Positions 44,817 through 56,998 of a stretch of 64,000 bases of DNA are shown here, one piece after another. Under the pieces are notes generated by a model, which was not told the origin of the DNA, searched no databases, and worked only from the letters and a program-made list of their open reading frames with translations. The position numbers and the translations under genes were made by a program. The DNA is from Ligustrum vulgare (Eukaryota; Streptophyta; Magnoliopsida; Lamiales; Oleaceae): contig OY743180.1 of assembly GCA_963555705.1 (NCBI GenBank), positions 40,952,129-41,016,128 of the forward strand, written 5' to 3'. The stretch's first letter is position 1. Each line of letters begins with the position of its first letter.

Positions 44817-47800
44817 TGTAGCGCCCCGAGTTCCGTATACCCGATTCACTACGTCATTTTCTGTCTAAATTTTTTCGAATAATATTTTTGCGGAAGAAAT
44901 AATTGAAATTCATTTTTTGGCAACATTAAATAAACTGTAATGGCCGCTAAAATTGAAAACATTTATGAAACCATTTGAAATAGTAAATCGAACCATTAAT
45001 ATTGTAAAGAAATTGCCAATATCATAATTTCTCAAATAAATGAACTTCTCTAAATTATTCGATTGTTTGGAAAATACGGAAATCATTAACGTCAAACTTT
45101 CAACCGTTCAACGATTATTGCCACCATCATTCATCGCTCGCCACCGTCTCCGAAATCTGCAAAAACTGTTAAAAAGTAGGGTGAGTATTTCATGGGGGAA
45201 ATACTCAGTAGACTCATCGCAAATTAATTTAATTTATAAGATGATTAAACACATAAATCCCGGCTCTTTATAAAACGGGCATTGATAGAGCTTCTTTATA
45301 AAACAGCTCTTGATAAAACTCATATTGTGCAATACAGCACGGGACATATTTTGCAAATCATAGGCTCTTTGAAAATAGCTCTTTGAAAACCATATACTTA
45401 TAAAAACATTTTAATTATGCCAAGCATAATTTCTTTTGAAAGCATAACATAAGATAGGATTGAAATCCTCATAAACATAGGGAGACACAAGAACTTTACC
45501 GAACTTAGGTGGCAAGAATTCTTATGCAGTAAAATCATAATAACAGTAAGTTTTCATCATAACATAGGATAAAATCGAAATCCTCATAAACATAATAATT
45601 TTACCGAACTTAGGTGGTAAGAATTCTTATGTAGTAAAATCACAGTAACAGTAAGATCATAATAACAGTAAGTATACCAAAACATAATTCATGAAATTCA
45701 TAGGGATCATTTCCATCATAACATAAGATAGGATCGAAATCCTCATAAACATACGCGACAGGAATTTTACCGAACTTAGGTGGTAAATCCTCATAAACAT
45801 ATGGAAAGACAGGAATTTTACCGAACTTAGGTGGTAAATCCTCATAAACTTATGGAGACACAAGAATTTTACCGAACTTAGGTGGCAAGAATTCTTATGT
45901 GTAGCAATGATCCAAAACATATAAAACATTATCGTAAAAACATAGGGTATACTTACTTTTCATAAAAAACATAAGGTATATTTACCTTTCATAAAACATA
46001 CTTAATTTTGTTGAAAATTGACTTTCACAAGTCACATGACATTCATATGAAATCATAATTTAAATCAATTAATAAGTGCGAGTCTACCTCAAATCCGACG
46101 AGTGCAAAGTTGAGCGGGAATGACTTCAATTTCTTTAGATTCTCCGTACGCTTCGTCTTAGCCAATAAGTCACTTTAGTCTATCGAATATATAGTTCAAA
46201 ATGATAAATTATAATTTGAAGACTAAAATTGATGTTTTGAAAGTTGATGGACTAAAATGAATACTTTTGAAAGTTCAGGGACTAAAATAGATACTTTGAA
46301 AGTTGAGCTTAAAAGTAAATCAGCAGGGACTGAAATGATAAGTTTAAAAGCTGAAAGGACTGAAATAAAACCTTTTTAAAACATAGGGACTGAATTGAAA
46401 GGCTTTAAAACTTCAGGGACCAAAGTGCAAATTTTGAAAGTTATTAAAATCAGATTTTTCTTCTTCTCTCTATATCATCGCAAATCAGAGAGAGAGAGTT
46501 AGGACGAGAGCAGAGACGGCGAAAACACCGGCGAAAGGCAGGCGTAGGTTACGGTGAGCGATGGCAAGGATGGGGGTTCCAATTTTTGAGAGGTTTGGTA
46601 CGAGTTTAGGTGCGAAAACCGTGTGAAACCGAAGCTAGGGTTCGCGGTTTAGGTCGTGATTTTCCGGCGAAGAGGTGGTCTGAGGTGAGGTAAGTAACTG
46701 GGCTTCATCTATTTCTTGGTTTGGGTTTTTATTTTTTTGGATGATTGATTTGGGACTAGGTTTGGGATTCGGTTGGGTGTCCAACTGAAGGGCAGTGTGC
46801 GATCGGTGGTTTGCAGTGGATGTATTCCGGTGATAGTTTGCTTGTGATGATAGTGGTGGATTGGTGTTGGTTCGTGGGTTGATGCAGTTGCAGGGGAGTT
46901 GGGTGGTGATGGTGATTTTGGGATGTTGCATTGGGTTCTGTAGGGACGAAGGTTGCAGTGAAAGTTGGTTTCTGATTTAGGTGATGGTGATAGAGCTCGT
47001 TTGTGTTTGATTCTGATTATGATGCTGCTGATTGTCTGATTTGGAGATCAAAACAGGGAGAAACGAAATGGTTGGTGCTGATGATAATGATCAGAATGTG
47101 ATGCTGGTGGAGTTTGTAGTTTATGATTTAAATTGGTTCATGATTGAGTCAGCTGGCAGTGATGGAACATTGGTGATTGATCAGTGGTGATTGGGGATGA
47201 AGGTGGAGGTTCTGCAGTGTAAGAAAACGTGCAGGAGTGATAATGGTGGTGATGATTAATGGGGATGAAGGTGGTTTGCAGTGCTGTGGTTTTACTCAAT
47301 TGTAGAGAACTTGGTTTGGTTTGGCAGTGTATATTGGTGGTTATGGGAGGGAAGATGGAGCTGTAAAGGTCACAGGCTGGAAATGGAATTGGAAATGTGA
47401 TTGCAGGAAATTAATGCTAATGGCTGAGATGGTTGGTTTGTGGTTGCTGCTGGATGTGTGTTGGAATTATTGGTTGCAGGCTATCATTCAAGTTGTGTGA
47501 TGAAGTTTCTGCAGGTGATGATATAGTGATGGATTTCGCAGGTGGTGATGGAGAAGGTGGAAAACATCATAATTGGAGGGGTGGAAATGAGGTGTAAAGA
47601 AATGCTAATTGATGTTGGAGAATATTAGGTGCAAAAGTAGAAAAGAATTAGAAAAGAAATGGATTGGTGGAAGATGGTTTTAAGAAAAAGTGATAAAACA
47701 TCATAATTTGGGGAGGGGAATCATGTGGAATAATTGAGTGGAATAATCATAATTTGGTTTACAATATAATATGGATTTTGTGTAAAGAGAAAAGAAAGGA

Positions 47801-48177
47801 GGAGAAAAACGTGGATAAAATTTTGGTAGGATTAGTTTAGGGTAATTAACTAAAAATTTGACTAAATTCAATTAGGAAATGGAATTTAAAACAGATATAT
47901 TTTGGACTGAAAAATACATTTGAGAATAAATAAATTACGTAATTTGGATTTAAAATAATTTAAATAAGAAAATGGAATTTAAAATGCTTTTGACAATAAT
48001 AATATAATTTTAGAAATTCGGACATTTAATTTAAAATCGAACAAATTCGATATTTCTTGACTTGGCTAGACGAATCCGTCGCGGCGTTAACTTCAAAACA
48101 ATGAGTGAAATAGTAGCGACACGATTTTCTAAATATTAAAATAATTATTTATTGCATAAAAATTCTGGATCGCTATA
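44817..48177 (+). mobile_element. LTR-only TGTAGCG element, TSD tcaac
   Basis: 3,361 bp. Starts TGTAGCGCCCCGAGTTCCG and ends GATCGCTATA, flanked by tcaac (44812-44816 and 48178-48182). It has no coding capacity. Inside are a minisatellite (~45431-45900), a repeated phrase around GGGACTAAAATRGATACTTT (~46220-46440), GA-rich tracts (~46490), and a conserved GAGGTAAGTAACTGG (~46686). 5-bp duplication and TG...YA ends suggest a solo LTR of a Ty3/gypsy element with near-palindromic termini. Confidence 0.82.
45431..45900 (+). repeat. Minisatellite in the TGTAGCG element
   Basis: Irregular units of about 48-110 bp containing TTTTACCGAACTTAGGTGG, AAATCCTCATAAACAT and CAAGAATTCTTATG. The core ACCGAACTTAGGTGG appears at least five times. 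A related array is inverted at 53870-54190. Confidence 0.8.
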
Positions 48178-48182
48178 TCAAC

Positions 48183-49146
48183 AAACTGTAAAGGAAATGG
48201 TGAGTGCTATTACTACTCAGAGTGGTCTTCAATTACTCGAGGTGCATGTGAAGAGGCCAGTAGAAATTCATGAAATGGAGCGTGGAAGGGTTAAAAAGTA
48301 AGTTGAGTTGTTTGAAAAACCATCTGACAACATGGACAAGGGATGTAAGGTGAAATCATCAATTAAGACTCATGATCCACCTGTCCCATTTCCACAAAGG
48401 ATGCAAAAGAGTAAGGAGGACAAACAATTCAACAAGTTCCTTAATACGCTCAGGAAATTGCATATTAATGTTCCTTTCATAGAAGCTATCACACAAATCC
48501 CGAGCTATGCAAAATTTTTAAAGAAGATGATGTCAAGTAAGAGGAAGCTCGAGGATCTTGAAGATGTGTCCCTAAACAAAGAGTACAAAGCAAATTCTAT
48601 AAAAGAAGTCGCCACCAAAATTGAAAGATCCAGGGAGTTTTTCTATTCCATGCATGATTGGTGATTTACAATTTAATAAGGTTCTGTGTGATTTAGCGGC
48701 AAGTATAAACCTAATGCATTTATCTGTGTACAAAAAACTGGGATTAGATGAGCTAAAGCCAAGCAACATCAAGTTGTAACTAGTTAACCGCTCAATTTGC
48801 TATCCATATGGAGGTTGGAGGATGTTTTGGTGAAAGTCGAAAAATTCATTTCCCCAATGATTTCATAGTTCTGGACATGGAGGAGGACATCACGATCCCA
48901 CTAATCCTTGGTCGACCTTTCCTAGCTACTGCACGAGCTATGATAGATGTAGAAGAGGGTTACGTCATATTACAGGTTGAAAATGAGCATGTGACGTTCA
49001 ACATTAGTCAAATGGATTCTCATAATCCACATTTGGAAAATTGCTCTAAAATAGAGGTGGAAGAACATCTTCACTACTGGGAGCATCTTGAATGTAGAGT
49101 TCGGGAAGAAGATGAAGTCTCAACTTTAGGTTATAAGCTATCATGA
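48183..49146 (+). pseudogene. Athila-type gag end and protease
   Basis: Continues across the insertion: QTVKEMVSAITTQSG, then 48308-48664 (PVPFPQRMQKSKEDKQF; FLNTLRKLHINVPFIEA; SYAKFLKKMM), a shifted protease-like segment (VLCDLAASINLMHL, ~48683) and 48808-49146 (IVLDMEEDITIPLILGRPFL; ATARAMIDVEEG). The usual protease phrase in this group is DLGAS; here DLAAS. No pol follows: within 60 bp comes GACTTTAAACAGAGTGCTTG and TTGGGAGGCAA. Confidence 0.85.
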
Positions 49147-51178
49147 TGAAGTTTGCCAAAAAGTCGAGCTTTAGACTTTAAACAGAGTGCTTGTTGGGAG
49201 GCAAGCTAATGCCCTATGCTTTATTTATCATGCTTTCTTTAATGCTTTATTAGTACTTTTAGGATTTTTATTGCATAATTAGTTTATTTCCATATTTTTA
49301 GCATACATGAGTTATCAATTAGTATAACATTTTAGGCACCACATTGGTAGTTGATAAGTTCATAATCATAGTTTGAGTATGTGCATTGTTATCATCATCA
49401 ATTTTTGGCCTAAAACATTGAGTCGTGGTTTGATGCATATTGAGCTAGCATAGCATGATCATTCAATGAAAACTGTGATCCTAAATGCATGCTTAAACTT
49501 TAACTTTTAAATCATAAACACAAGCATGACATGATAGTTTACGGCATACAAAAAGTGTAGGTGGTTGAGTGAATGGATCACAAGGTGTCTTGGGTTCAAA
49601 AATCCTTTGAAATTTGAAAGTAAATTTTTTTTGGTTTCAGCCGAGTAACCACACTCCCACCACCTTTCAAACCAGGTGATTGGGCGTTGAACAGTAAAAT
49701 CAACAGAGCGCCCAGATTTAAACTACACAGCCACCAGTTTTCATACTACACGGTTGCGCAGTTGACTGGAGCCCAATTCCGACAGATTTTAAACATAAGA
49801 TGGTATTTTTCAATAATCATAACCTCAAACACAAATTCTCTCCCCAAAATTCACCTACACTTCTTGTACCACCTATATTGCACTTTGTCACATAGAATTG
49901 AGTATCATACACATTCACACCACATTTAAATTCTCTCAAAAGGTATGAATTTCTTCATTCACTTGGAAAATTTGCAAATTTTAAGGGTTTTTATACTTTT
50001 GTGAAATTTTGATTGTGTGCATAATTGAAGCATGGGATAGGCTAGTGATTGGTGTATATGATTATGCTTAAGTAGGTGAAAGATTTTGGGCAAATCCAAA
50101 CTCCCCAACTCTTTGGTTTCTATTGTTTTGCAATCAAGCACACCAAGTGTTTGTTTAAATGCCACAATGAGTTTTTCGTTGAATTTTTGCAAATATTTTT
50201 GGATGATCATCTTAACCACATGTTATACATTTTACTTGCATAATTTATTCACACTTTACACAGATTAGAGGCACTAAACTCAAATGGAACACATTTGCAC
50301 CCATTGCAAGATCACTACAGGTACAATGCACCCACTGCACTTGATTTCCAACATCTAGTGAATACTTCATCATATGTTTTCATGACCTAAATGAGCTCCA
50401 AATGTGCTGAGTTTTTGATATGTTGTAGAAAAGGTTATATACTTTCATATGCCCTGAGGTTGCTCGAAAAATTTCTATATTTCTAGGTGATGTCAGTGCT
50501 CGAACATTAGTGGTAGACCATTTTTCAAAAATTTTAGAAAATTTCTAAGTCCTAGTTTGGAGGTGTTTGTTTGATTTCTTTAATTCTTATACAATTTAAA
50601 TGCATTCTAATGTTAATTATTTCTCTTTTGCACGGAATAAAATTTGCAAACACCTCGGCCGAACATGGAAAGTTGGAAATGGGTCAAAAAGTCTAAGGAG
50701 CATCAAGTAAATCTTCAAGCATTGCTATTACCTCTCCAAACCCGGGAAGTACGTGAAACATTATCCTTATTTTGAGCTCAATTGTTATATCTTTTCGAAA
50801 TACATTGAGGGCAATGTATACTTCTAGTTTGAGGGTGAGAATCTCATTCTTTTGCACTCATTTGATTATTTCAATCTTTTGCATTCATTTGATTAGCTTG
50901 GATTAAAAAAGTGATTGAAAATTTGAAAATTTTTGTTACTTTGTTTGTGGCCTAAGACATAGTTTGGATAAATTTTATGCTTTAGTAAGAATAATCGACA
51001 ACATGAAAACCTAGTCTTTATTGACTAATTATCAATGCTAGATTTTCATAATTTTGCGCACATAGCCATTGTTGAATTATGACTTGCGTAGGAGTGTGTT
51101 TGATATTGGTGGGGGTATATTTATACAACTTGAACATATGAATGAATAGTCAATCCCAAAACTTATCTTTAGACATCC
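49147..51178 (+). mobile_element. Athila-type 3' UTR, first part
   Basis: Non-coding, collinear with 22745-24800. Includes TTGTTGGGAGGCAAGC (~49190), CTCCAAACCCGGGAAGTACG (~50734) and ACATTGAGGGCAATG...TCTAGTTTGAGGGTG (~50802). Ends at the catcc target duplication (51174-51178). Confidence 0.78.
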
Positions 51179-54100
51179 TATAGCGACCCAGAATTTTTAC
51201 GCAATTTTATAATTATTTTAATATTTAAAAAATTGTGTCGCTACTATTTCACCCATTGTTTTGAAGTTAACGCCGCGACGGATTTGTCTAGCCAAGTCAA
51301 GAAATATCGAATTTGTTCGATTTTAAATTAAAATCCGAATTTCTAAAATTATGTTATTTTAATTATTTATTCAAAGTATTATTTTTCAAAATCATTTTGA
51401 ATTCCAAATTTATTAAAATATCTCAATTTTCCTTATTCAAATTATTTCAAGTCCAAATACGTAATTCAATTTTTATCTCAATATTTATTTATTTTCAAAT
51501 TTATTTTAAGTCCAAAATATATCAATTTTAATTTCATTCCTTAATCGTAGTTAGTCCAATTTTAGTTAAGTATCCTAAATTAAGCCTATTTATCCTAAAT
51601 CTAATCACACCCCTCGCTTTTATATTTTTCCCCACCTTTACACCTAATATTCTCCAACACCATCATTCCATCCCCTCAAATATTCCACATGCAAACTCCA
51701 CGGCTTCATTTCCATCACACAACCTGTCTGCACTCATTATACAACCATCACCAAAATTCCCTAAACATTTTCTTTTCCTTCCACTAAACCTAATTATTTT
51801 TATTCTAACACTTTACACCTAATTCCCATCCAACCAAATTCTCCACTACTTTCTTCTTTAATTCCTAACCAGTACAAGTCACGACATGCAAGAAACACAA
51901 TAAATTCACCACTATCTCCAGCTATCAACTTAGCATTCATCTGCAAACACCACCACCTCAGTACCAACCACAATCCCCAATACTACCACTGCCGAATCAC
52001 CAAACATTGCAGCCATCCAAACTCATCATCTTCATCTTCATCTTCATCACCATCAGAAATCAAACCACCACCTATACCTCTCTACCAAACCATGGTTTCA
52101 GCAACTCCAGTATCAACTCCCCTGCAAATTCCAACCACCCAAACCAATTTGCATCATACCACCAATGATGACCCTGCCACTGCAGTCCTCATTTGCACCA
52201 CCACCGTCTGCCTTCCATCACCACCAACCCATTATCGATCATCATCATCATCAGTCCAACTACCAGCCATCACCCTGCCCAGATTGAACTCTAAACCAAC
52301 ATCTGTCTTAATCAAATTCATCACTGCATCAATACACAATTCATTCCTACTCCATTTCACCTACATCAATCCACCAACCACCGGTATCACCATCATCTCA
52401 TTATCAAATGAATCACAGCCAAATCAACATCAAAACCTCCATAACCGGCCAGCTTCCTCCCAGTTTTCCTCCATTTCAGCTTCATTCAATTCAATGCATA
52501 ACTGGCTACCACAGGTTAAACCACCACCGGAATTAGTTCCATCACCACCAATTTGCAGATCACCAATTCAATTCCCTATTTTCAAAACACCCAGCAAACA
52601 TCATCAATCATCACCGTCACGCAGAATCTCAATCACAGGCCAACGACTGCTCCTCACAAATCAAAACCCAAACCCATGATAGACAAGCCAAGACTTACCT
52701 TCGACCAACACCGGAATTGTAGCCGGAGAAATCACGATCTAAACCGCGAACCCTAGCTTCGGTTTCACACGGTTTTACACCTAAACTCGTGCCAAAGCCC
52801 CAAATCAAAATAAAACCCAAAACCCAGATTAAGCCAAGCCAGTCACTTACCTCAAACCACCGCCGGATTATCGCCTAGAAATCGCGACTTTAAGCCTCGT
52901 GTTTATCTCTGTTTTCGCTAATCTCGCAACAAATCAGCCCACAACCTGGTCTACTTGCACCCTCACCGTTTATTGCAACCAACGCCGGTGAGCCCTGTCG
53001 ATCGCTGGCTGAATACCCTTGTTTCACCACAGATCGCGACTGGGTCGTGAGTTGAGAGAGAGAGACAGAGAGTGGTTTTGAGAGAGAGAAGGATAAAATC
53101 TGAAATGAATTATTTAATTTTAATATTTTAAGTTTTCGGAAATTACCTTTTAGTCCTCAAGTTTAAAAGGTTTTCAAATTAGTCCCTATGTTTTCAAAAA
53201 CTATCATTTCAGTCATTTAAGTTTTAAATGAGTTTAATCAGTCCCTCATTTTTAAAATCTATTATTCAGTCCCTGCTGATTTACTTTATTTTGATTTTAA
53301 ATCCCAACTTTTGAAAATATTCATTTTAGTCCCTCAACTATCAAAAGTATTCATTTTAATCCCTCAACTTTCAAAAGTATTCATTTTAGTCCCTTAACTT
53401 TCAAAACATCAATTTTAGTCTTCAAATTATAATTTATCATTTTGAACTATATATTCGATAGACTAAAGTGACTTATTGGCTAAGACGAAGCATACGGAGA
53501 ATTTAAAGAAATTGAAGTCATTCCCGCTCAACTTTGCACTCGTCGGATTTGAGGTAGACTCGCACTTATTAATTGATTTAAATTATGATTTCATATGAAT
53601 GTCATGTGACTTGTGAAAGTCAATTTTTAAGAAAAGCAAGTATGTTTTTATGAAAGGTAAATATACCTTATGTTGTTATGAAAAGTAAGTATGTTTTTAT
53701 GAAAAGAAAATATACTTTATGTTTTTACGAAAAGTAAGTATACCCTATGCTTCACGAAAATGTTTTTTTTTTGGATCATTGCTATGAAATCAATCTACCA
53801 AGATTGTTTTGGGTCCCATATGATAAGTTATGATATGTTAAGGGGACCGGAGTTTTAGTAGCGCTACACATAAGAATTCTTGCCACGAAGTTCGGTAACA
53901 TTCTTGTGTCTCCTATGTTTATGAGGATTTGCCACGAAGTTCGGTAAAATTCCTGTGTTTCCATATGTTTATGAGGATTTACCACCTAAGTTCGGTAAAA
54001 TTCCTGTCGCATATGTTTATGAGGATTTCGATCCTATCTTATGTTATGATGCAATTGATCCCTATGAATTTCAGAAAATTATGCTTGGTATACTTACTAC

Positions 54101-54821
54101 ATAAGAATTCTTGCCACCTAAGTTCGGTAAAGTTCTTGTGTCTCCCTATGTTTATGAGGATTTCAATCTTATCTTATGTTATGCTTTCAAAAGAAATTAT
54201 GCTTGGCATAATTAAAATGTTTTTATAAGTATATGGTTTTCAAAGAGCTGTTTTCAAAGAGCTATTTTCATAGAGCCTATGATTTGCAAAATATGTCCCG
54301 TGCTGTAATGCACAATATGAGTTTTATCAAGAGCCGTTTTATAAAGAAGCTCTATCAATGCCCGTTTTATAAAGAGCCGGGATTTATGTGTTTAATCATC
54401 TTATAAATTAAATTAATTTGCGATGAGTCTACTGAGTATTTCCCCCATGAAATACTCACCCTACTTTTTAACAGTTTTGCAGATTTCGGAGACGGTGGCG
54501 AGCGATGAATGATGGTGGCAATAATCGTTAAACGGTTGAAAGTTTGACGTTAATGATTTCCGTATTTTTCCAAACAATCGAATAATTTAGAGAAGTTCAT
54601 TTATTTGAGAAATTATGACATTGTCAATTTCTTTACAAAAATTAATGGTTCGATTTACTATTTCAAATGGTTTCATAAATGTTTCAATTTTATCGGCCAT
54701 TACAGTATATTTAATGTTGCCAAAAATGAATTTCAATTATTTCTTCCGCAAAAATATTATTCGAAAAATTTAGACAGAAAATGACGTAGTGAATCGGGTA
54801 TACGGAACTCGGGGCGCTACA
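51179..54821 (-). mobile_element. LTR-only TGTAGCG element, inverted, TSD catcc
   Basis: 3,643 bp, minus orientation: on that strand it starts TGTAGCGCCCCGAGTTCCG at 54821 and ends GGGTCGCTATA at 51179. Flanked by catcc (51174-51178 and 54822-54826). Clearly homologous to 44817-48177, most closely in the first ~1.7 kb. It is longer partly because a region around the GGTAAGT motif is present twice (~52690-52900). Confidence 0.85.
53870..54190 (-). repeat. Minisatellite in the inverted TGTAGCG element
   Basis: Repeats of CCACSWARTTCGGTAAARTTC with TATGTTTATGAGGATTT spacers, four or more units; counterpart of 45431-45900 with fewer units. Confidence 0.78.
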
Positions 54822-54826
54822 CATCC

Positions 54827-55708
54827 CGACCTCAAATTAGAACCAAACCGCTTTAGAAGCAGTTGGGGGTGGAAAGGTTAGTATATGTATGCATTGATGG
54901 GTTGAGGGTTTGTGATTCTTGGTTTTGCACTTTTGGTTGAACGGGTTTTGTCAACAAGTATAAACCAACACTAGCATAAAAACAGAAAAATGCTAAATGT
55001 CTTATTCCACGCTTCGTAGCTTTTTTTACTTGAGCAAGTAAGCTTGTAAGGGTGTTAAAACCTGCTACCCTAAATTCAACTGAATTGGGAGCTATCAGCC
55101 CAAAGCTACATGGGTCAATTGGAAAGCTTAAGGGAGAGTGGACTTACACATAAGACAACATCACATCTTTAAACTTTTCTTTCACGCCTTTGTGACTCGA
55201 GTAATTAAGTCTTTAAGGGTTCTCCGAACCTAGTGCCCTAAAGTCATCTAGCTTGAGAGTCCTCAATCTAAAACTCACTAAAGGGGTCACATAGAAAGCA
55301 AGTAAGAAAAGTATTGCATAAAGATGGTAAAAGATAAGGACAATAAAAAAAAGGTCATCCACAAAATCATAAAGAGCACGGTATAAGTTTTGTTGACTTG
55401 AACTTTGGGAATTAGATGTGTGGAATTGGGGATTGCTTTACCAGCAGCTTGTTGTGCATGCATATTTCTAATCTTGACTATCTTGAGTGGAAAAATGCAA
55501 TGTGAAAATGTTTAGAGGCTACTATAGAGTTTGAGAGAAAAGCAGACAGTTGTGATCATCCATAAGGGTTGTAAGGTAAATCATTAGAATATCATTGGAT
55601 AAACACATGGGATTCGGGCTTGCTTTTACATAACAAGCAACACCATGTTAAGTATGTTCCTACACAAGTTTGCTTTTGACCTTAGCTATTCACACACACA
55701 CTTGAGGT
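54827..55708 (+). mobile_element. Athila-type 3' UTR, second part
   Basis: Resumes after the insertion with CGACCTCAAATTAGAACC and matches 18186-19000 thereafter. It breaks at CACACACACTTGAG, where it joins the interior of the LTR, so the polypurine tract and LTR start are deleted. Confidence 0.75.
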
Positions 55709-56993
55709 GCAAAGTGCTAGAAATCAAAGTTGGATGGCTCAATTGAAGATAAGGAGAAGTTGGAAGAAAGATTTGAAGATATTTGAAAGTATGGGGACTG
55801 ATTTGCAGCATTTGGAAGATGAAGGACTTGTGGGAAATTAAAGATCTAGTACCTACTTAAACACTTTCGAAAGATGGAAGTTCAATGGATTATTTAGCCT
55901 GCATGGCCACTAGATGCAAAAGGCGTGGCCAGGCATACAGAAACCAAATTAACAGAACCATTTTTCGACAACCTGCGTGGTCACCAAAGGTTCTAGTGCT
56001 CGGCCGCACAGTTGTCCGGCCCAGAGCGAGAACGGGCCCGTATGTGATTTCTTGTGTCAATTGCCTAAGTTTTTTCAGCAACCTATAAATACTATTTGTC
56101 ATGCACGTGAAGGGGACCTTTGCACAGCCTATTCCACAAATAATTTTTGGTTCTATCATTCAAATCTTGGAAGACAAAATCAAGGCAAGGGGATGAGGAA
56201 TAAAGATTATCAACGGGGATTGAATCTTGGTGCAAGAATTCTGTTCTCTTGTTAATTAGATAAACTCGGCATGTTTGTATATTATTTTTGCATTTTTAAT
56301 TATTTTGTGATGAGTAGCTAAATTATTAGTTGATATATTTGATGAAGAATAAGTTTTACGCTATTAAGTTCATAAATTGAGTTTTACATATAAGTTGCAT
56401 GTGTTGATTTTATTTCCGTGTTTAATGCATGAATGAATTCATCACTTGTTCATGATATAATGAGTGTTTTCATAATCCGAGAAGCGATCTAACACTTAGA
56501 TTTAGGAGTAAAATTCGATACTTGGATAAACAATAGTGATATGCGTTTATTAGTATCGCGACTGCTAAATGAATTCTTGTGTTCTATGTACCTAGTCATT
56601 ACGACCCGCTGTCTAGAAACACGGTCGACTAATTAGGTAGAGTTGAGCTAAACTTGAGAGAGGAATCTTGTATGCATAAGTGAATTCCGTCAAGCACATA
56701 GATAGGAGTGAAACTTGATGATTGGAATTAATAGTTTTGACTAGTGTGAAATCGAATGTCCCAACACCTTTAAACATTACTTAAGAAAATCATAATTTGA
56801 ATTCTTTTCACTAGTTTTATTAATTTTAGTTTGCTAGTTTATTTTATTCAAAATTTCAAAACCACATCAAACCTCTCATTCCGAGTAATGTAATTAGTCT
56901 AGAATATAAATTTACTCAATCCTCATGGAATCGATATCTGGACTCTAAGTCCACTTTATATCTTGTGCGACCCGTAACTTGTGGTAAGCAACA
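55709..56993 (+). mobile_element. Athila-type 3' LTR, 5'-truncated
   Basis: Begins inside the LTR at CTTGAGGTGCAAAGTGCTAG (matched at 33892) and runs to GGTAAGCAACA. It has a GGCC array (55905-56005), a TATA box (CCTATAAATAC, ~56083) and GAATCGATATCTGGACTC near the end. The 60- to 90-codon frames over the array are not supported as genes. Confidence 0.75.
55905..56005 (+). promoter_or_regulatory. GGCC array in an Athila-type LTR
   Basis: GGCC or GGTC cores at 55905 (CATGGCCACT), 55927 (CGTGGCCAGG), 55979 (CGTGGTCACC) and 56002 (CTCGGCCGCA). Intervals 22, 52 and 23 bp, ending about 80 bp before the TATA box. Confidence 0.65.
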
Positions 56994-56998
56994 GACAC

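Larger units (their letters stand above)
33678..56993 (+). mobile_element. Athila-type element split by three nested insertions
   Basis: Own segments: 5' LTR 33678-34033, leader and gag start 34034-34377, gag 43387-44816, gag-protease 48183-49146, 3' UTR 49147-51178 and 54827-55708, 3' LTR 55709-56993. About 7.3 kb belongs to it; the rest is later insertions. Outer edges show a probable target duplication gccac (33673-33677) and gacac (56994-56998), one mismatch. Gag and protease are present but no reverse transcriptase or integrase, so it was non-autonomous. Confidence 0.8.

Noticed and set aside
46635..46931. 98-codon minus-strand frame
   Set aside because: Low-complexity frame from GGTGGT-rich LTR sequence, not conserved as protein.
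52092..52679. 195-codon open frame rich in T, P and S
   Set aside because: It lies inside the non-coding TGTAGCG LTR, is low in complexity (CACCAC and ATCATC repeats), and has no counterpart frame in the sister copy.
55885..56255. Overlapping 67-92-codon frames on both strands
   Set aside because: They cover the LTR promoter and GGCC array, and corresponding frames in the sister LTRs do not keep the protein.
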